Source: Hormiphora californensis (taxonomy: Eukaryota > Ctenophora > Tentaculata > Cydippida > Pleurobrachiidae). Taken from it: 64,000 nt of DNA. Made by a program: the position numbers and the translations under genes. Of this stretch, positions 11,321-23,060 are shown piece by piece. The notes below the pieces were generated by a model. It saw nothing but the letters and a program-made list of their open reading frames with translations, was not told the DNA's origin and did not search any database. The stretch is from NCBI GenBank assembly GCA_020137815.1, contig CM035352.1, positions 1,776,529 through 1,840,528 of the forward strand, read 5' to 3'. How positions within the stretch are numbered: position 1 is the stretch's first letter; every line of letters begins with the position of its first letter.

Positions 11321-12902
11321 ATGGCTGCTGCGGTATTGAAGAATAAGATCCAGGAGCTGATGAATGAGAGGGATGAAGCCTTGGAGAAGGGAGATGCACT
11401 GGAGGACCAGCTAAATGACATGAAGGAACAGTTACTCAAGGTTGCTACTTTTGTTTCACTGACACGGAATAAGAAGAGTAGCACACACTTTAATGACACT
11501 ATATTATAGTCAACATTTCATCTCAAGCTTGGATCTCAAGGGGTCACCTCCATCAACTCATTTGATGCGCTTGTAATTACAAGTGTTTCTATTCAAGGTC
11601 ACCTCCCAACTCATTACTTGTAATTACAAGTGTTTCTATTCAAGGTCACCTCCCAACTCATTACTTGTAATTACAAGTGTTTCTATTCAAGGTCACCTCC
11701 CAATTCATTACTTGTAATTACAAGTGTTTCTATTCAAGGTCACCTCCCAATTCATTACTTGTAATTACAAGTGTTTCTATTCAAGGTCACCTCCCAATTC
11801 ATTACTTGTAATTACAAGTGTTTCTATTCAAGGTCACCTCCCAATTCATTACTTGTAATTACAAGTGTTTCTATTCAAGGTCACCTCCCAATTCATTACT
11901 TGTAATTACAAGTGTTTCTATTCAAGGTCACCTCCCAACTCATTACTTGTAATTACAAGTGTTTCTATTCAAGGTCACCTCCCAACTCATTACTTGTAAT
12001 TACAAGTGTTTTTATTCAAGGTCACCTCCCAACTCATTACTTGTAATTACAAGCGTTTCTATATTCAGGCTGAGTTTGAGAAGAAAGAGTTGGAGAGGAG
12101 ACTCAAGTTGACTGAGGTGGAGCTAGATCACCAGAGTGCCCTGAGGAACCAGCTCAAGAAAAAGAGTATCAACCTCAAGGTAACTGGGTTAAATATCTTT
12201 GTACACTATTAACTTAAATATGCTGTGACCGCAGTTCTCGGGCGCTCTGGAAAGCCAATGCTCTGAAAGAAAAATCTGACTTTTTTATGAAACTATATTC
12301 AATGGCCTTATATCATAATAGCTGTTAGTTGAATGCTTTGTATGTAGTGATCTGAATTATCCCTTTATAAAATGTAATCAATCTCCATCCTCGGCCAATT
12401 GTTTAACCCCTTGAATGTTGAAGTTAAATGATTTGGTGGATTATAATCGCTAAAACCTGATCCACCAAATCATTTAACTTTAGCGGGTTAAACAATTCGC
12501 CGAGGACAGAGATATAATAAATATATCAAGAATGCAATTTAAGACAATGAAGAGTTAATCATTGGAGCGTCTGAGCTAAAAGTGGAGGTTGGATCAATTG
12601 AAGAACATGGAGTGTACTAACTACTACCCTAGTTTTCACTAAATCCCACCGGTTACCTCGATAGTAGAGACTATACTTATTTTGGTGTTTCTCTTTGGAA
12701 CCTTGTCTGGTTTTAACCTTTCACTTTCACATTAATCTAAACACATTTCTCCCAGGTTGAGGATGAAAGGATTAAGGATGATATGAAGAGTCAGGTGAAG
12801 AGTATTAACGAGATGGAGGAGCTTCTCCAGCTTATTGACACCAGATATGAAGAACTGGAACTTGATTACAATGAGACGATGGAGGACCTTAATGCGCTGT
12901 AA
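11321..12902 (+). CDS. Short tropomyosin-like coiled-coil protein, 3 exons, 125 aa
   Basis: Exons 11321-11440, 12069-12179 and 12756-12902 (TAA) join in phase 0. The product is almost entirely heptad-repeat coiled coil. The start (MAAAVLKNKIQELMNERDEA) has the spacing of a tropomyosin N-terminus, and the end (DTRYEELELDYNETMEDL) resembles the tropomyosin C-terminal overlap region, an ELD followed by an acidic tail. At 125 aa it is far shorter than animal tropomyosin (about 250-284 aa) or yeast forms (160-200 aa), so it may be a derived relative or an unrelated coiled coil. Intron 1 is filled by a 47-bp minisatellite ending at the exon 2 splice acceptor. Confidence 0.6.
11538..12066 (+). repeat. 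47-bp intronic minisatellite, about 11 copies, with internal palindrome
   Basis: The period is exactly 47 bp from 11594 to 12064, with a degenerate first unit from about 11538. Each unit contains the perfect 14-bp palindrome CTTGTAATTACAAG and a pyrimidine-rich TTTCTATTCAAG that resembles a 3' splice site. The last unit runs directly into the real acceptor of exon 2 (AG at 12067-12068). Copies are nearly identical. Confidence 0.95.
12389..12505. mobile_element. Small inverted-repeat (MITE-like) element
   Basis: About 48-bp arms, starting CCTCGGC and ending GCCGAGG, flank a roughly 20-bp loop. The inner stem pairs AAGTTAAATGATTTGGTGGAT with its complement. It lies in intron 2 of the tropomyosin-like gene. 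No clear target duplication is seen. Confidence 0.6.
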
Positions 12903-13198
12903 ATTCAACATTCTCCAAAACTGATCTGGTCTAAAGCTGCAACGTGAGCCACTGATGGTGAGAATTTGAAGAATTTGAGCGACCTTTTGGGTTAAAAATC
13001 CAGGCTAGGAGAGCCTTGTGTGAACAATGAAGATCTTAAAGTGGAATTTGTTCAGCATAATTTTGTTCTAGTGAGATTTTGAGTTTGCTAGAAAAATAAC
13101 TGATTTGTACATTATAATAATACCATGCATTTTCTCTTTGACTTGGGAACAAGGTAACGTTTTGCCTTTGAGAGTTTTTTGTCCGGAACAAGGTGTAC

Positions 13199-13204
13199 AA
13201 TAAA
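13199..13204 (+). terminator. Poly(A) signal AATAAA of the tropomyosin-like gene
   Basis: AATAAA lies about 300 nt after the TAA, on the gene strand. Confidence 0.45.
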
Positions 13205-13289
13205 GTTTTGCATTTGTGGACGGGTGGAAAAATACAACTACAGAAACCTCGTGTGGAGATGAAGAATGGCAATGTTGCAGATTAGCAAA

Positions 13290-13588
13290 AAAAGCAAAGC
13301 AAGGCGACTAGGATAAATCCAATGTCGGGGTGCTGATATCCCTTTCTATGGCGTTTCAGCCACGGTCCTTTCGGTACAGATTTCTCTGCAGCATAGCCGG
13401 GCGCCACCCCACTGCAACAACAATTAGATTGTGTTCTAATGTATGCACTCGTGTCACTTTCGGGTCTCTCAAGAGAGCCCCTACCAATCATAGCTTGGTG
13501 GACTAGACGACATGCGCTAGACCAGGATCGAACCCGGGACCTAGTGCGTGAGAGTTGAGTGTACTAGCCACTACACCACCCTGCCATC
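13290..13588 (-). mobile_element. tRNA-derived SINE candidate
   Basis: On the minus strand, 13588 to about 13520 reads as a tRNA-like head. An A-box-like TAGTGGCTAGTACAC lies at about 13560-13575 and a B box GGTTCGATCC at 13524-13533. An anticodon-loop-like CTCTCAC resembles tRNA-Glu. A unique body of about 200 bp follows and ends in T-rich CTTTGCTTTTTTT sequence. A full cloverleaf cannot be folded, so a functional tRNA is unlikely. It is convergent with the tropomyosin-like gene and just past the SAMD15-like 3' end. Confidence 0.55.
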
Positions 13589-13804
13589 TTGCAGATTAGG
13601 CGAACTATAACGACAGCGAAATTGTTTGGCTTGTAAACAATTTACAAAAATTCTGTACAATTAAAATCATCTGATTTGTAATAACTCCTAGATACAACAC
13701 TCCATTTCCCATGTGGCGTAAATTCACATTAAACATGTGATCTTCATCTAGAGTTCAATGTCTCATGTCCATATATGGCTCGAAGTAGTAATGTTCATAC
13801 AAAT

Positions 13805-16800
13805 TCACGTTGAGAGAGGTTCAAATTCCATGGAATCCGAGTTGGGACCAAGGAAGGCCTTCTTTTCTAGGTAGGTAGCGAGGTGATCCCGGGGTGGCAG
13901 GTAGATAGTCCTCTTGGAGTCCGGAGCTTCCACCCCCAGCACGTTACGGATCGCCCCACAGATAGCCTGAAAAGTTGGGATAATTATACTGAAGAGATAT
14001 GGAGTAGGGAGAGATTTAAATACATAATCGGGTTTGGTAACTGGATTATGATTATGAAACTTCACACGCCAGCTCTGATCTTAACATAGTCGTACATATT
14101 GCATTCATATATTCGATATAATGACTTTAGCTTTAGTTGATAGTGTGATGTTCCACATTTCTTCACCGATTCAATAATTGAGATTCAATAACGGATAATT
14201 AAGAAATATAACATTAGGCTAATGGTTTCATTTCCTAGTGCAACTATTTGGCTACTGTTTCAATAAAACTCAGCTGATGTGTCTTTACAAACCTTAACAT
14301 GATCAAAGTCCTGGATTCCAATTCGTGGTAGGGCATTAGCATCAATCATTATCAGTTTCCTTCCATCCACAAAGTTCTCAGTGAAACAGCTCTGAAAATG
14401 TACCAACGGTATTTATAATATATATCATCTGTGAAGGGAACTAAAAATTTTAAGTAAGATTCAAGCAAGGCAATGCAACAGCCGATATGCTCATCTATAC
14501 TGTTGAATTTGTAAAAAGTTGGTATTAATAAAATTGCATGCACTTGTTGTATACATTGCCCAGTGCCTGGTCCCCCATATATGACACCATTGAAATTGAT
14601 TTAAACACCTCTGCATCTGTCTAGCTACTTGTGTGCATTTTTCCTACGCCTTGCACAGCAAACTGCATTGTATTAGTAGAGTCGATAACTACATCGACCT
14701 CTCCCAATTGTTCCAGTTTTTGTCACATCTGTTTGGAGCCTCGACACGACCTCTAAACAGGTGTTACTTTTTCACAAACTGTTTTCATCTTGGTGTAATC
14801 AGCAGTTGAAATGTTGCTAATCATAACAAAAACCTGACTAAATTTTTTCAACTTGGGGTAAAACCATGGGTGTCAAAAGTTAGCTCTAGGTCCCCTGAGT
14901 AACCATCCGGAGACTCTAAGAGATATTTCAAGCCGTTCTCCCGTAATCATTAATCACGGTGGAGAAAAAAATACAATGCGGACGTACGTGAGCGCTGGCA
15001 GGCTGTTTACATGTTATTGTATGTCTCTCACTCTTTCTGGAAAAACCGCACGTGCGGTTGCGCCGCGCGAGATAACTCTTTCTCAAGGGGGAGAAAAGAG
15101 AGAGACGCACATTAACGTTATACATTAAAGTTGAGGTTGTAGGCAATTGCACGTACGTCCATACTCAAATATGTGCTCTACCGGGATTAATGATTACAGG
15201 AGAACGGCTTGAAATATATCTTAGAGTCTCCGGATGGTTACTCAGGGGACTTAGAGCTAACTTTTGACACCCATGGTTTTACCCCAAGTTGAAAAAATTT
15301 AGTCAGGTTTTTGTTATGATTAGCAACATTTCAACTGCTGATTACACCAAGATGAAAACAGTTTGTGAAAAAGTAACACCTGTTTAGAGGTCGTGTCGAG
15401 GCTCCAAACAGATGTGACAAAAACTGGAACAATTGGGAGAGGTCGATGTAGTTATCGACTCTACTATATGAATGATGTACCTTACCATAATGTGTTGTGC
15501 TTAGTTTTTAGTGTTCAATCTGTATTGATGATTAACGATATTTTCAGCGTTCATTCAAAGTAGGGAGATAATATAAACTTGCTTCATAACAAGGGTACAC
15601 CGACTCAGTGAAGATCTTGACGACATGCCGAGTATTCTCTTTGCTTCGTAAGTATTTTCAAACAATTAAATTCATTTAGTTATAGCCTCAATTCAGATAG
15701 TTAAGACCTCCCACAATCAAGACCTCACACAGTTATGACCTCACACAATTATGACCTCCCACATGAGTTATCAGGGTGTGAACTGCATGTCGTGTTTGCT
15801 AGTCGCGAGCGCGCTTGCGAGACAAGCAAACACGTCAAGGTTCATTAACAAGCATGCTGCTCAGTCATTTTAGATTTAATACACAATGTAAGGATACCAT
15901 GTAATAGGTGAGACTCTTGCCGTCACCCTCGTTCAAGTCCCGTGAAAAACGGAGCAGTACACGCAAACTGATGCCCATTTTCCTCGCGTGACCCCGATTC
16001 AGCAGTTTGAGACACCAACTCTTTAGGGGGCCATATCTCAGGAACCAGACAAGATAGGAAAAATCGCCGTCTAACGAGGCGTACAGTTTTTAATCTAGTT
16101 TACCACTGTACCGGCCGTTTCACTCTCCGACCTAAAACAAAAATCGCAACCCCACAAAACTTCAAAATAATGAAATTCGCATCTCGCATGTCGTGTTGCA
16201 TGTCGTGTCATGTTATTGACGCGCTCGCGTTCAACTCTCACACAGCAGCTGCAGAACATGGCGGGAAACATCGAGGAGTAGAGAGAGGGTCGGTGCCGAA
16301 TCAAATGTTTCTTGATCTTGATCTACTCCATCTCTCAGCTATCCTACCCCTCATCAACTCGATCTCTCAGCTACCCTACCCCTCATCTACTCCTGACTCC
16401 ATCTTTCAGCTACCCTACCCCTCATCTACTCCATCTTTCAGCTACCCTACCCTTATCTAGTCCATCTCTCAGCTACCCTACTCCTCATCTACTCCATCTC
16501 TCAGCTTCCCTATTAGGGAAGCATAGAGATGGAAACGATTAGGGGTAGGGAATCCCTATCCATAATCGTTTCCATCTCTATGCTTCCCTAGCCCTCATCA
16601 ACTCCATCTTTCAGCTACCCTACCCCTAATCTAGTCCATCTCTCCGCTACCCTACTCCTCATCTACTCCATCTCTCAGCTACCCTACCTCCCATTTACTC
16701 CATCTCTCAGCTTCCCTACCTCCCATTTACTCCATCTCTCAGCTTACCAACCTCCCATTTACTCCATATCTCAGCTTCCCTACCTGCCATTTACTCCATC

Positions 16801-19800
16801 TCTCAGATACCCTACCTCCCATTTACTCCATCTCTCAGCTTACCTACCTCCCATTTACTCCATCTCTCAGCTTACCTACCTCCCATTTACTCCATCTCTC
16901 AGCTTCCCTACCTCCCATTTACTCCATCTCTCAGCTACCCTACCTCCCATTTACTCCATCTCTCAACTACCCTACCTCCCATTTACTCCATCTCTCAGCT
17001 TCCCTACCTCCCATTTACTCCATCTCTCAGCTACCCTACCTCCCATTTACTTCATCTCTCAGCTTCCCTACCTCCCATTTACTCCATCTCTCAGCTTCCC
17101 TACCTCCCATTTACTCCATCGCTTACCTTCCCTACCTCCCATTTACTCCATCTCTCAGCTTCCCTACCTCCCATTTACTCCATCTCTCAGCTACCCTACC
17201 TCCCATTTACTTCATCTCTCAGCTTCCCTACCTCCCATTTACTCCATCTCTCAGCTTCCCTACCTCCCATTTACTCCATCTCTTACCTTCCCTACCTCCC
17301 ATTTGCTCCATCTCTCAGCTTCCCTACCTCCCATTTACTCCATCTCTTACCTTCCCTAACTCCCATTTACTCCATCTCTCAGCTTACCTACCTCCCATTT
17401 ACTCCATCTCTCAGCTTCCCTACCTCCCATTTACTCCATCCCTCAGCTACCCTACCTCCCATTTGATCCATCTCTCAGCTTCCCTACCTCCCATTTACTC
17501 CATCTCTCATTTATCCTAACATTCCTACCCCTGAGAGATGGAGTAAATGGGAGGTAGGGAAGCTGAGAGATGAAGTAAATGGGAGGTAGGAAAGCTGAGA
17601 GATGGAGTAAATGGGTGGTAGGGTAGCTGAGAGATGGAGTAAATGGCAGGTAGGGAAGCTGAGGGATGGAGTAAATGGGAGGTAGGGAAGTTGAGAGATG
17701 GAGTAAATGGGAGGTAGGTAAGCTGAGAGATGGAGTAAATGGGAGGTAAGGTAGCTGAGAGATGGAGTAAATGGGAGGTAGGGTAGCTGAGAGATGGAGT
17801 AAATGGGAGCTAGGGTAGCTGAGAGATGGAGTAAATGGGAGGTAGGGAAGCTGAGAGATGGAGTAAATGGGAGGTAGGGTAGCTGAGAGATGGAGTAAAT
17901 GAGAGGTAGGGTAGCTGAGAGATGGAGTAAATGGGAGGTAGGGAAGCTGAGAGATGGAGTAAATGGGAGGTAGGGTAGTTGAGAGATGGAGTAAATGAGA
18001 GGTAGGGTAGCTGAGAGATGGAGTAAATGGGAGGTAGGGAAGCTGAGAGATGGAGTAAATGGGAGGTAGGTAAGCTGAGAGATGGAGTAAATGGGAGGTA
18101 GGTAAGCTGAGAGATGGAGTAAATGGGAGGTAGGGTATCTGAGAGATGGAGTAAATGGCAGGTAGGGAAGCTGAGAAATGGAGTAAATGGGAGGTAGGGT
18201 AGCTGAGAGATGGAGTAAATGGGAGGTAGGGAAGCTGAGAGATGGAGTAAATTGGAGGTAGGGAAGGTAAGCGATGGAGTAAATGGGAGGTAGGTAAGCT
18301 GAGAGATGGAGTAAATGGGAGGTAGGGTATCTGAGAGATGGAGTAAATGGCAGGTAGGGAAGCTGAGATATGGAGTAAATGGGAGGTAGGTAAGCTGAGA
18401 GATGGAGTAAATGGGAGGTAGGGAAGCTGAGAGATGGAGTAAATGGGAGGTAGGGTAGCTGAGAGATGGAGTAGATGAGGAGTAGGGTAGCGGATAGATG
18501 GACTAGATTAGGGGTAGGGTAGCTGAAAGATGGAGTTGATGAGGGCTAGGGAAGCATAGAGATGGAAACGATTATGGATAGGGATTCCCTACCCATAATC
18601 GTTTCCATCTCTATGCTTCCCTAATAGGGAAGCTGAGAGATGGAGTAGATGAGGAGTAGGGTAGCTGAGAGATGGACTAGATAAGGGGTAGGGTAGCTGA
18701 AAGATGGAGTAGATGAGGGGTAGGGTAGCTGAAAGATGGAGTCAGGAGTAGATGAGGGGTAGGGTAGCTGAGAGATCGAGTTGATGAGGGGTAGGATAGC
18801 TGAGAGATGGAGTAGATCAAGATCAAGAAATATTTGATTCGGCACCGACCCTCTCTCTACTCCTCGATGTTTCCCGCCATGTTCTGCAGCTGCTGTGTGA
18901 GAGTTGAACGCGAGCGCGTCAATAACATGACACGACATGCAACACGACATGCGAGATGCGAATTTCATTATTTTGAAGTTTTGTGGGGTTGCGATTTTTG
19001 TTTTAGGTCGGAGAGTGAAACGGCCGGTACAGTGGTAAACTAGATTAAAAACTGTACGCCTCGTTAGACGGCGATTTTTCCTATCTTGTCTGGTTCCTGA
19101 GATATGGCCCCCTAAAGAGTTGGTGTCTCAAACTGCTGAATTGGGGTCACGCGAGGAAAATGGGCATCAGTTTGCGTGTACTGCTCCGTTTTTCACGGGA
19201 CTTGAACGAGGGTGACGGCAAGAGTCTCACCTATTACATGGTATCCTTACATTGTGTATTAAATCTAAAATGACTGAGCAGCATGCTTGTTAATGAACCT
19301 TGACGTGTTTGCTTGTCTCGCAAGCGCGCTCGCGACTAGCAAACACGACATGCAGTTCACACCCTGTATTAGAGTCAGGCCAATGTTGTGATTAACGTAG
19401 TACCTTGTACTGCCAGTAGCCGATATCCTCAATCCAGTTGGCCACCTCATCGATAGTCCAGAAGAAGGCGTCGGGAACACAATCCCCCGAGTTGTTACCT
19501 GCCCGGGGTGCCTTACTGGACACCTATAACAGGAAGGGGATGAATTAATACTTGGGAAACTTATCCAACTTCTGGTTGTTTACTAGACTTCTCGCCCCTC
19601 GTTATGGGGCAATTGCAATAGGACTAGGTGCCAATCGGTGATATATCGCATGCCCCAATTAGAGCCCCCCGTCCCCACCCAAGCCCGATAATTACCTGAG
19701 TTGACTCAACGACGCTTGTGGAGCTCCCCTCCCCTTCATGGGTCGCACTGGGGACAGTCACAACACCTTGCTCTACTGCAGCTTCAGACATGCTAAACAT
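13805..19800 (-). CDS. SAMD15: SAMD15-like SAM-domain protein, 4 exons, about 161 aa
   Basis: Minus-strand exons 19696-19800, 19404-19523, 14293-14391 and 13805-13966 (TGA) join in phase 0. After an acidic N-terminus of about 50 residues, a SAM domain runs from WTIDEVANWIEDIGYWQYK through FTENFVDGRKLIMIDANALP and GIQDFDHVKAI. A SAMD15-characteristic extension follows with KRTIYLPPRDHLATYLEKK and a GPNSDSMEFE tail. The match to vertebrate SAMD15 includes the extension, not just the SAM core. Vertebrate SAMD15 is longer at the N-terminus, so either it is short here or exons were missed. SAM domains mediate protein-protein interaction; the function of SAMD15 is not well established. The 5.0-kb third-exon intron (14392-19403) is taken up by two foldback elements. 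Confidence 0.8.
14674..15466. mobile_element. Foldback element, 793 bp, in SAMD15-like intron
   Basis: Terminal inverted arms of about 290 bp start TAGTAGAGTCGATAAC and end with its complement. The loop is about 200 bp (around 14960-15180). TAT flanks both ends (14671-14673 and 15467-15469), giving a possible 3-bp target duplication. No transposase is encoded, so it is a non-autonomous DNA element. Confidence 0.8.
15772..19366. mobile_element. 3.6-kb foldback element (giant palindrome) in SAMD15-like intron
   Basis: The termini CAGGGTGTGAACTGCATG and complement are flanked by TAT on both sides (15769-15771, 19367-19369). Each arm has a unique terminal part of about 530 bp, nearly identical between arms, then a long run of 32-bp tandem repeats facing the centre near 17525. 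A nested 75-bp palindrome (16514-16589) is mirrored at about 18547-18623. No transposase is encoded. High arm identity suggests recent insertion, gene conversion, or an assembly fold-back artefact. Confidence 0.85.
16312..18830. repeat. 32-bp tandem repeats in opposite orientation in the two palindrome arms
   Basis: The unit is about CCATCTCTCAGC plus TACCTCCCATTTACT (period 32 bp). It reads on the plus strand up to about 17525 and as reverse complement afterwards, with many single-base variants. Apparent ORFs here are repeat translations. Confidence 0.9.
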
Positions 19801-20944
19801 GGGAGACACTTTGTTAGAGACTGGTCACTAGAGAGGAATTGAAGACAGAAATTAGAGAGAAAGGAAGAGAGAGAGAGAGATGTTTTATGAATAGTACGAT
19901 AGACATTAGACAATAGTTACTGGTTAGAAACTCATTTAGTTCATTTCCTGTCAATTTAACAGAAACTCATATTGTTTGCGGGTTCTAACTAATTTCAACC
20001 CTACTGCAATTATTGTCTGGGTTATTATGTGGTACTAACAAAGTTCTCTCTCTATTTTCTCTCTCTATTTTCAATCTCTCTCTCTCTCTCTCACATCTAC
20101 TAAGACGTATAATAGCACGTGTGCCAGCTAGCTATAAATACTCGTGTTTCATTAATTGATAGCAAAGAAACAGTTAAACCAAAGACAGAAAGATAAAAGA
20201 GAGGAGAATGGAGAAAGAATTGAGACAGGGAGAGAGTGAAATGAATAAAGAATGGAGACAGGGAGAGAGAATGAACGAAGTGATCATCAGACCAAACCAC
20301 CTCTCTCATCTTTATATTGCTCACGCATATTGCTCATGGCGTGAGTTTTATATCATAATTGTTCGTGGTTAATGTGAATTCGATTGTCCACACCCGTCGC
20401 CATCCTGCACACTCACTTCTGAAGCACTTCCCGACCACATATAAAAGGAGGACTTCCCGACCGCAATTCTGTGGAATAACCTGAGTCCCACGGATACCGC
20501 AAACCGCTTCCTTGAACCGCTATAATGTCAGGCAGGCTACGGCGTACAATGTCCAGACGGTAATTTATATCACACTGTACCCCCAATAACTCTCTCTTTC
20601 TTCTCAACTAACTCTTTTTCTCTGTCTCACTCTAGCTCTCTCCCTGGTTCTGTGTTTTCGTCAACAGAAATTTCTGTGTGAACAGTGGCATGTGTTTTAG
20701 TCTGCTGTTATAGTAGTATGACCTAAATTTATTGTGTTTTTGGCATTCTATCACCACGGTACACACTAACATACCACCATACTAACTCACCCCACTTCCC
20801 CTCTCCTCCTAGTAGTACTATACCATCTAGCTGCAGCTGACACTGTCAGAGCACTGACAGTACAGACACCCACCATGCACTGCCCTAGTGTCATCCTCCC
20901 TCTCTCAGTTCGTCCACCTCTCCACCCTCAGGGCGAGCTTCAAG
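19801..20944. other. Intergenic region, divergent between SAMD15-like gene and TMC relic
   Basis: No supported exon. It has GA/CT-rich tracts at about 19866-19880 and 20043-20093. A minus ORF (20413-20607) has no recognisable feature. The SAMD15-like promoter should lie in the first few hundred bases. Confidence 0.5.
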
Positions 20945-23060
20945 ATGGAACGAGCCAACTCCTTCTCCTCCAACTCCCGTTCAGTGGCCCTACCTTCCGG
21001 GGCCTCCAAACCCGCCGTGAGGAGAGACGCAAGTTGAAACGCAGCAAAGTGGACCTCAAGACACGGATCAAGTACCACGTGACGGTCACCGCAGCCACTG
21101 CTCTCACCAAAATTGGGGGAGGTTTTGAGGATTTTTAAACTCTGTGACAAGAGTATTCACTGAGGTTGAGGGGACATTTAGGATCGAGTGTCTCTGCGTA
21201 TTTCAAGGTGTTGGCATGGTTACTGAAGATCAACCTATGGTGCATGGTTGTTGCAGTTTCCTTTGTTTATATCCCTGAAGTGGTTCTAACCAGTGGGCCT
21301 AACAATTCGACCTACAATAGTGATCTTGGCATGAAAACGGGACGGGCAGCTTCCTTCAAATATTTACTGGGGCAGGTTGGATGGAGAAAACACCTCTTTT
21401 TGTTGGTTGGTACCGGAGGGAGGGAAGCACGGACTTCAACCTGCCACTCTCCTACCTGTGTGCAAGTGTTAGTTATTTTCTCCTGTCTTTGTTCTTCATG
21501 AGTGGTAACCTTCATAACTTGTTCATGCAGAGTGCGAGTGAAGCAGGTCGGATCCTCTGTTTACAGTGAGCTAGTGTTAAAAGGTTGGGATTTCACCATT
21601 ACAACTACAACAGCTAAGAAACTCAAAGCTCATACCCTGTCAAAGTCGCTGAGGGAAGCAGCTGAAGAAGGACGAGGAAAGCGAAGGAGATAGATCGTTG
21701 TCTGTCCGAATTGCAGTGTTCATTCTAGCGGTGTGTGACGAATCTGATTTGTATCGGCTCAATCAGCATCTTCTTCTACCTCTACTACACCCGCTTTGGC
21801 CGCTTTGCACCAGAATCGTTCGGCGGGTAACAACTCCCAGGATAACGGAGAGAACAAACAGCCAACATCATGGGCAAATTACTCCGCCTCAGTCACCATC
21901 TCCCTCTCCAACATCATCTTCCCTATCATGTTCAAACTGATTGGATACGTGGAGGTATATCGGTCACCCAGCACCCGACTACTAGTCACCATGGGACGTT
22001 CCTTTGTAATGAAGTTGTTCAGTATTTGTACCATGTTGTTTACTGTCTACCAGACCGTTAAACCTAGTGGAGGTTCCCTAAACCACACACACCACGTGGC
22101 GAACTACCCGTGTTGGGAGAACTTCATGGCGACTAAACTCTACCAGATGTGTATTATTGATCTGCTGATATCGGTGGGTGCAATTGGAGTGAAACTCTTT
22201 GCCCGGTGGTCAATTATCCAATGTATTGTAGGACTAAAACTCGCTAAACGGAGGGACGTGAATCCAGAGTTTGAGTTGTGTGAGGAGATCCTCAGGTTGT
22301 GTTATAAACAGATGCTCCTATGGTCTGCATACCCCCTTGTCCCTCTGCTAACTATCCTTGGAGTTCTTGAGATTACATTTTTCATTTACGTAAAGAAGGC
22401 CATTGTTCTTAGCACTAATCCGAATGTCTGGGGCGATTGTTCTGACTAGCAAGACTATAAATGTTGTTAACTTCCTGTTCGTGTTATCTCTCCTGGCAAT
22501 ATTCATCTTCTATGGACTAATCATGGTCAACCTCCAACCCTCCCTTGACTGCGGTCCGTTCCGTAATATGACATGTTTCGGGGACCCTATCAACGAGCTT
22601 CTCGACCAAAGTGGGGTAACGGGGAGATACCTTCCTCTTGCTCATCAAATCAGTGCCAGCACACATTATTCATAACCGTTATTGTAACTCTGGTTATCTA
22701 CTATTACAAGTGCCTGGCTAACTCCCGGGCATTGACCATCGATCTGCTGAAGGAGCAGGTGATGAACGAGAGACATAACAAGAGGTTGACCCTGGCACGA
22801 ATCAGGAAAAGGAAGATTAACAACTGTGAGCCCCGGCCCTCGACACATCAGGCACCGGGGACACTATTCCAAACAACAGGCGATCGAACGGGTCCACAAG
22901 TTTGCCAATCCGAGATTTGAAAAGCAGAATAGTCGGAGGTCGTTGTTAGTGACTGTAGAGAACGCGGGCACAGTCAAAAAAGGGACAACACGAGTCTTGA
23001 TGCCTCGAAAAGACACAATAATTGAACAAATACCAAAGGTTGCAATGGAAATTGTAAGCT
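20945..23060 (+). pseudogene. Intronless, multiply frameshifted TMC (transmembrane channel-like) copy
   Basis: Consecutive stretches in changing frames follow the TMC family from N- to C-terminus. They are: basic N-terminus MERANSFSS at 20945; SSVSAYFKVLAWLLKINL (about 21180); TPLFVGWYRRE (about 21390); LVLKGWDFTITTTTAKKL (about 21575); ICIGSISIFFYLYYTRFGRF (about 21750); the family-diagnostic CWENF in NYPCWENFMATKLYQMC (about 22100); PEFELCEEILRLCYKQ; then NFLFVLSLLAIFIFYGL and a DCGPFRNM loop (about 22550); a last membrane segment and basic tail. About ten frame changes and in-frame TAA/TGA codons (about 21136, 21145) interrupt it, with no introns across some 700 codons. TMC proteins are mechanotransduction-related channels. 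This copy is best explained as a processed retrocopy that has decayed. Confidence 0.8.

Noticed and set aside
11538-12066. CRISPR-like array
   Set aside because: Units are contiguous copies without unique spacers, in a eukaryotic intron. The same applies to the 32-bp repeats at 16312-18830.
16095-18968. ORFs in the palindrome arms
   Set aside because: Identical ORFs in opposite orientation translate the foldback ends and tandem repeats; there is no codon or domain signal.
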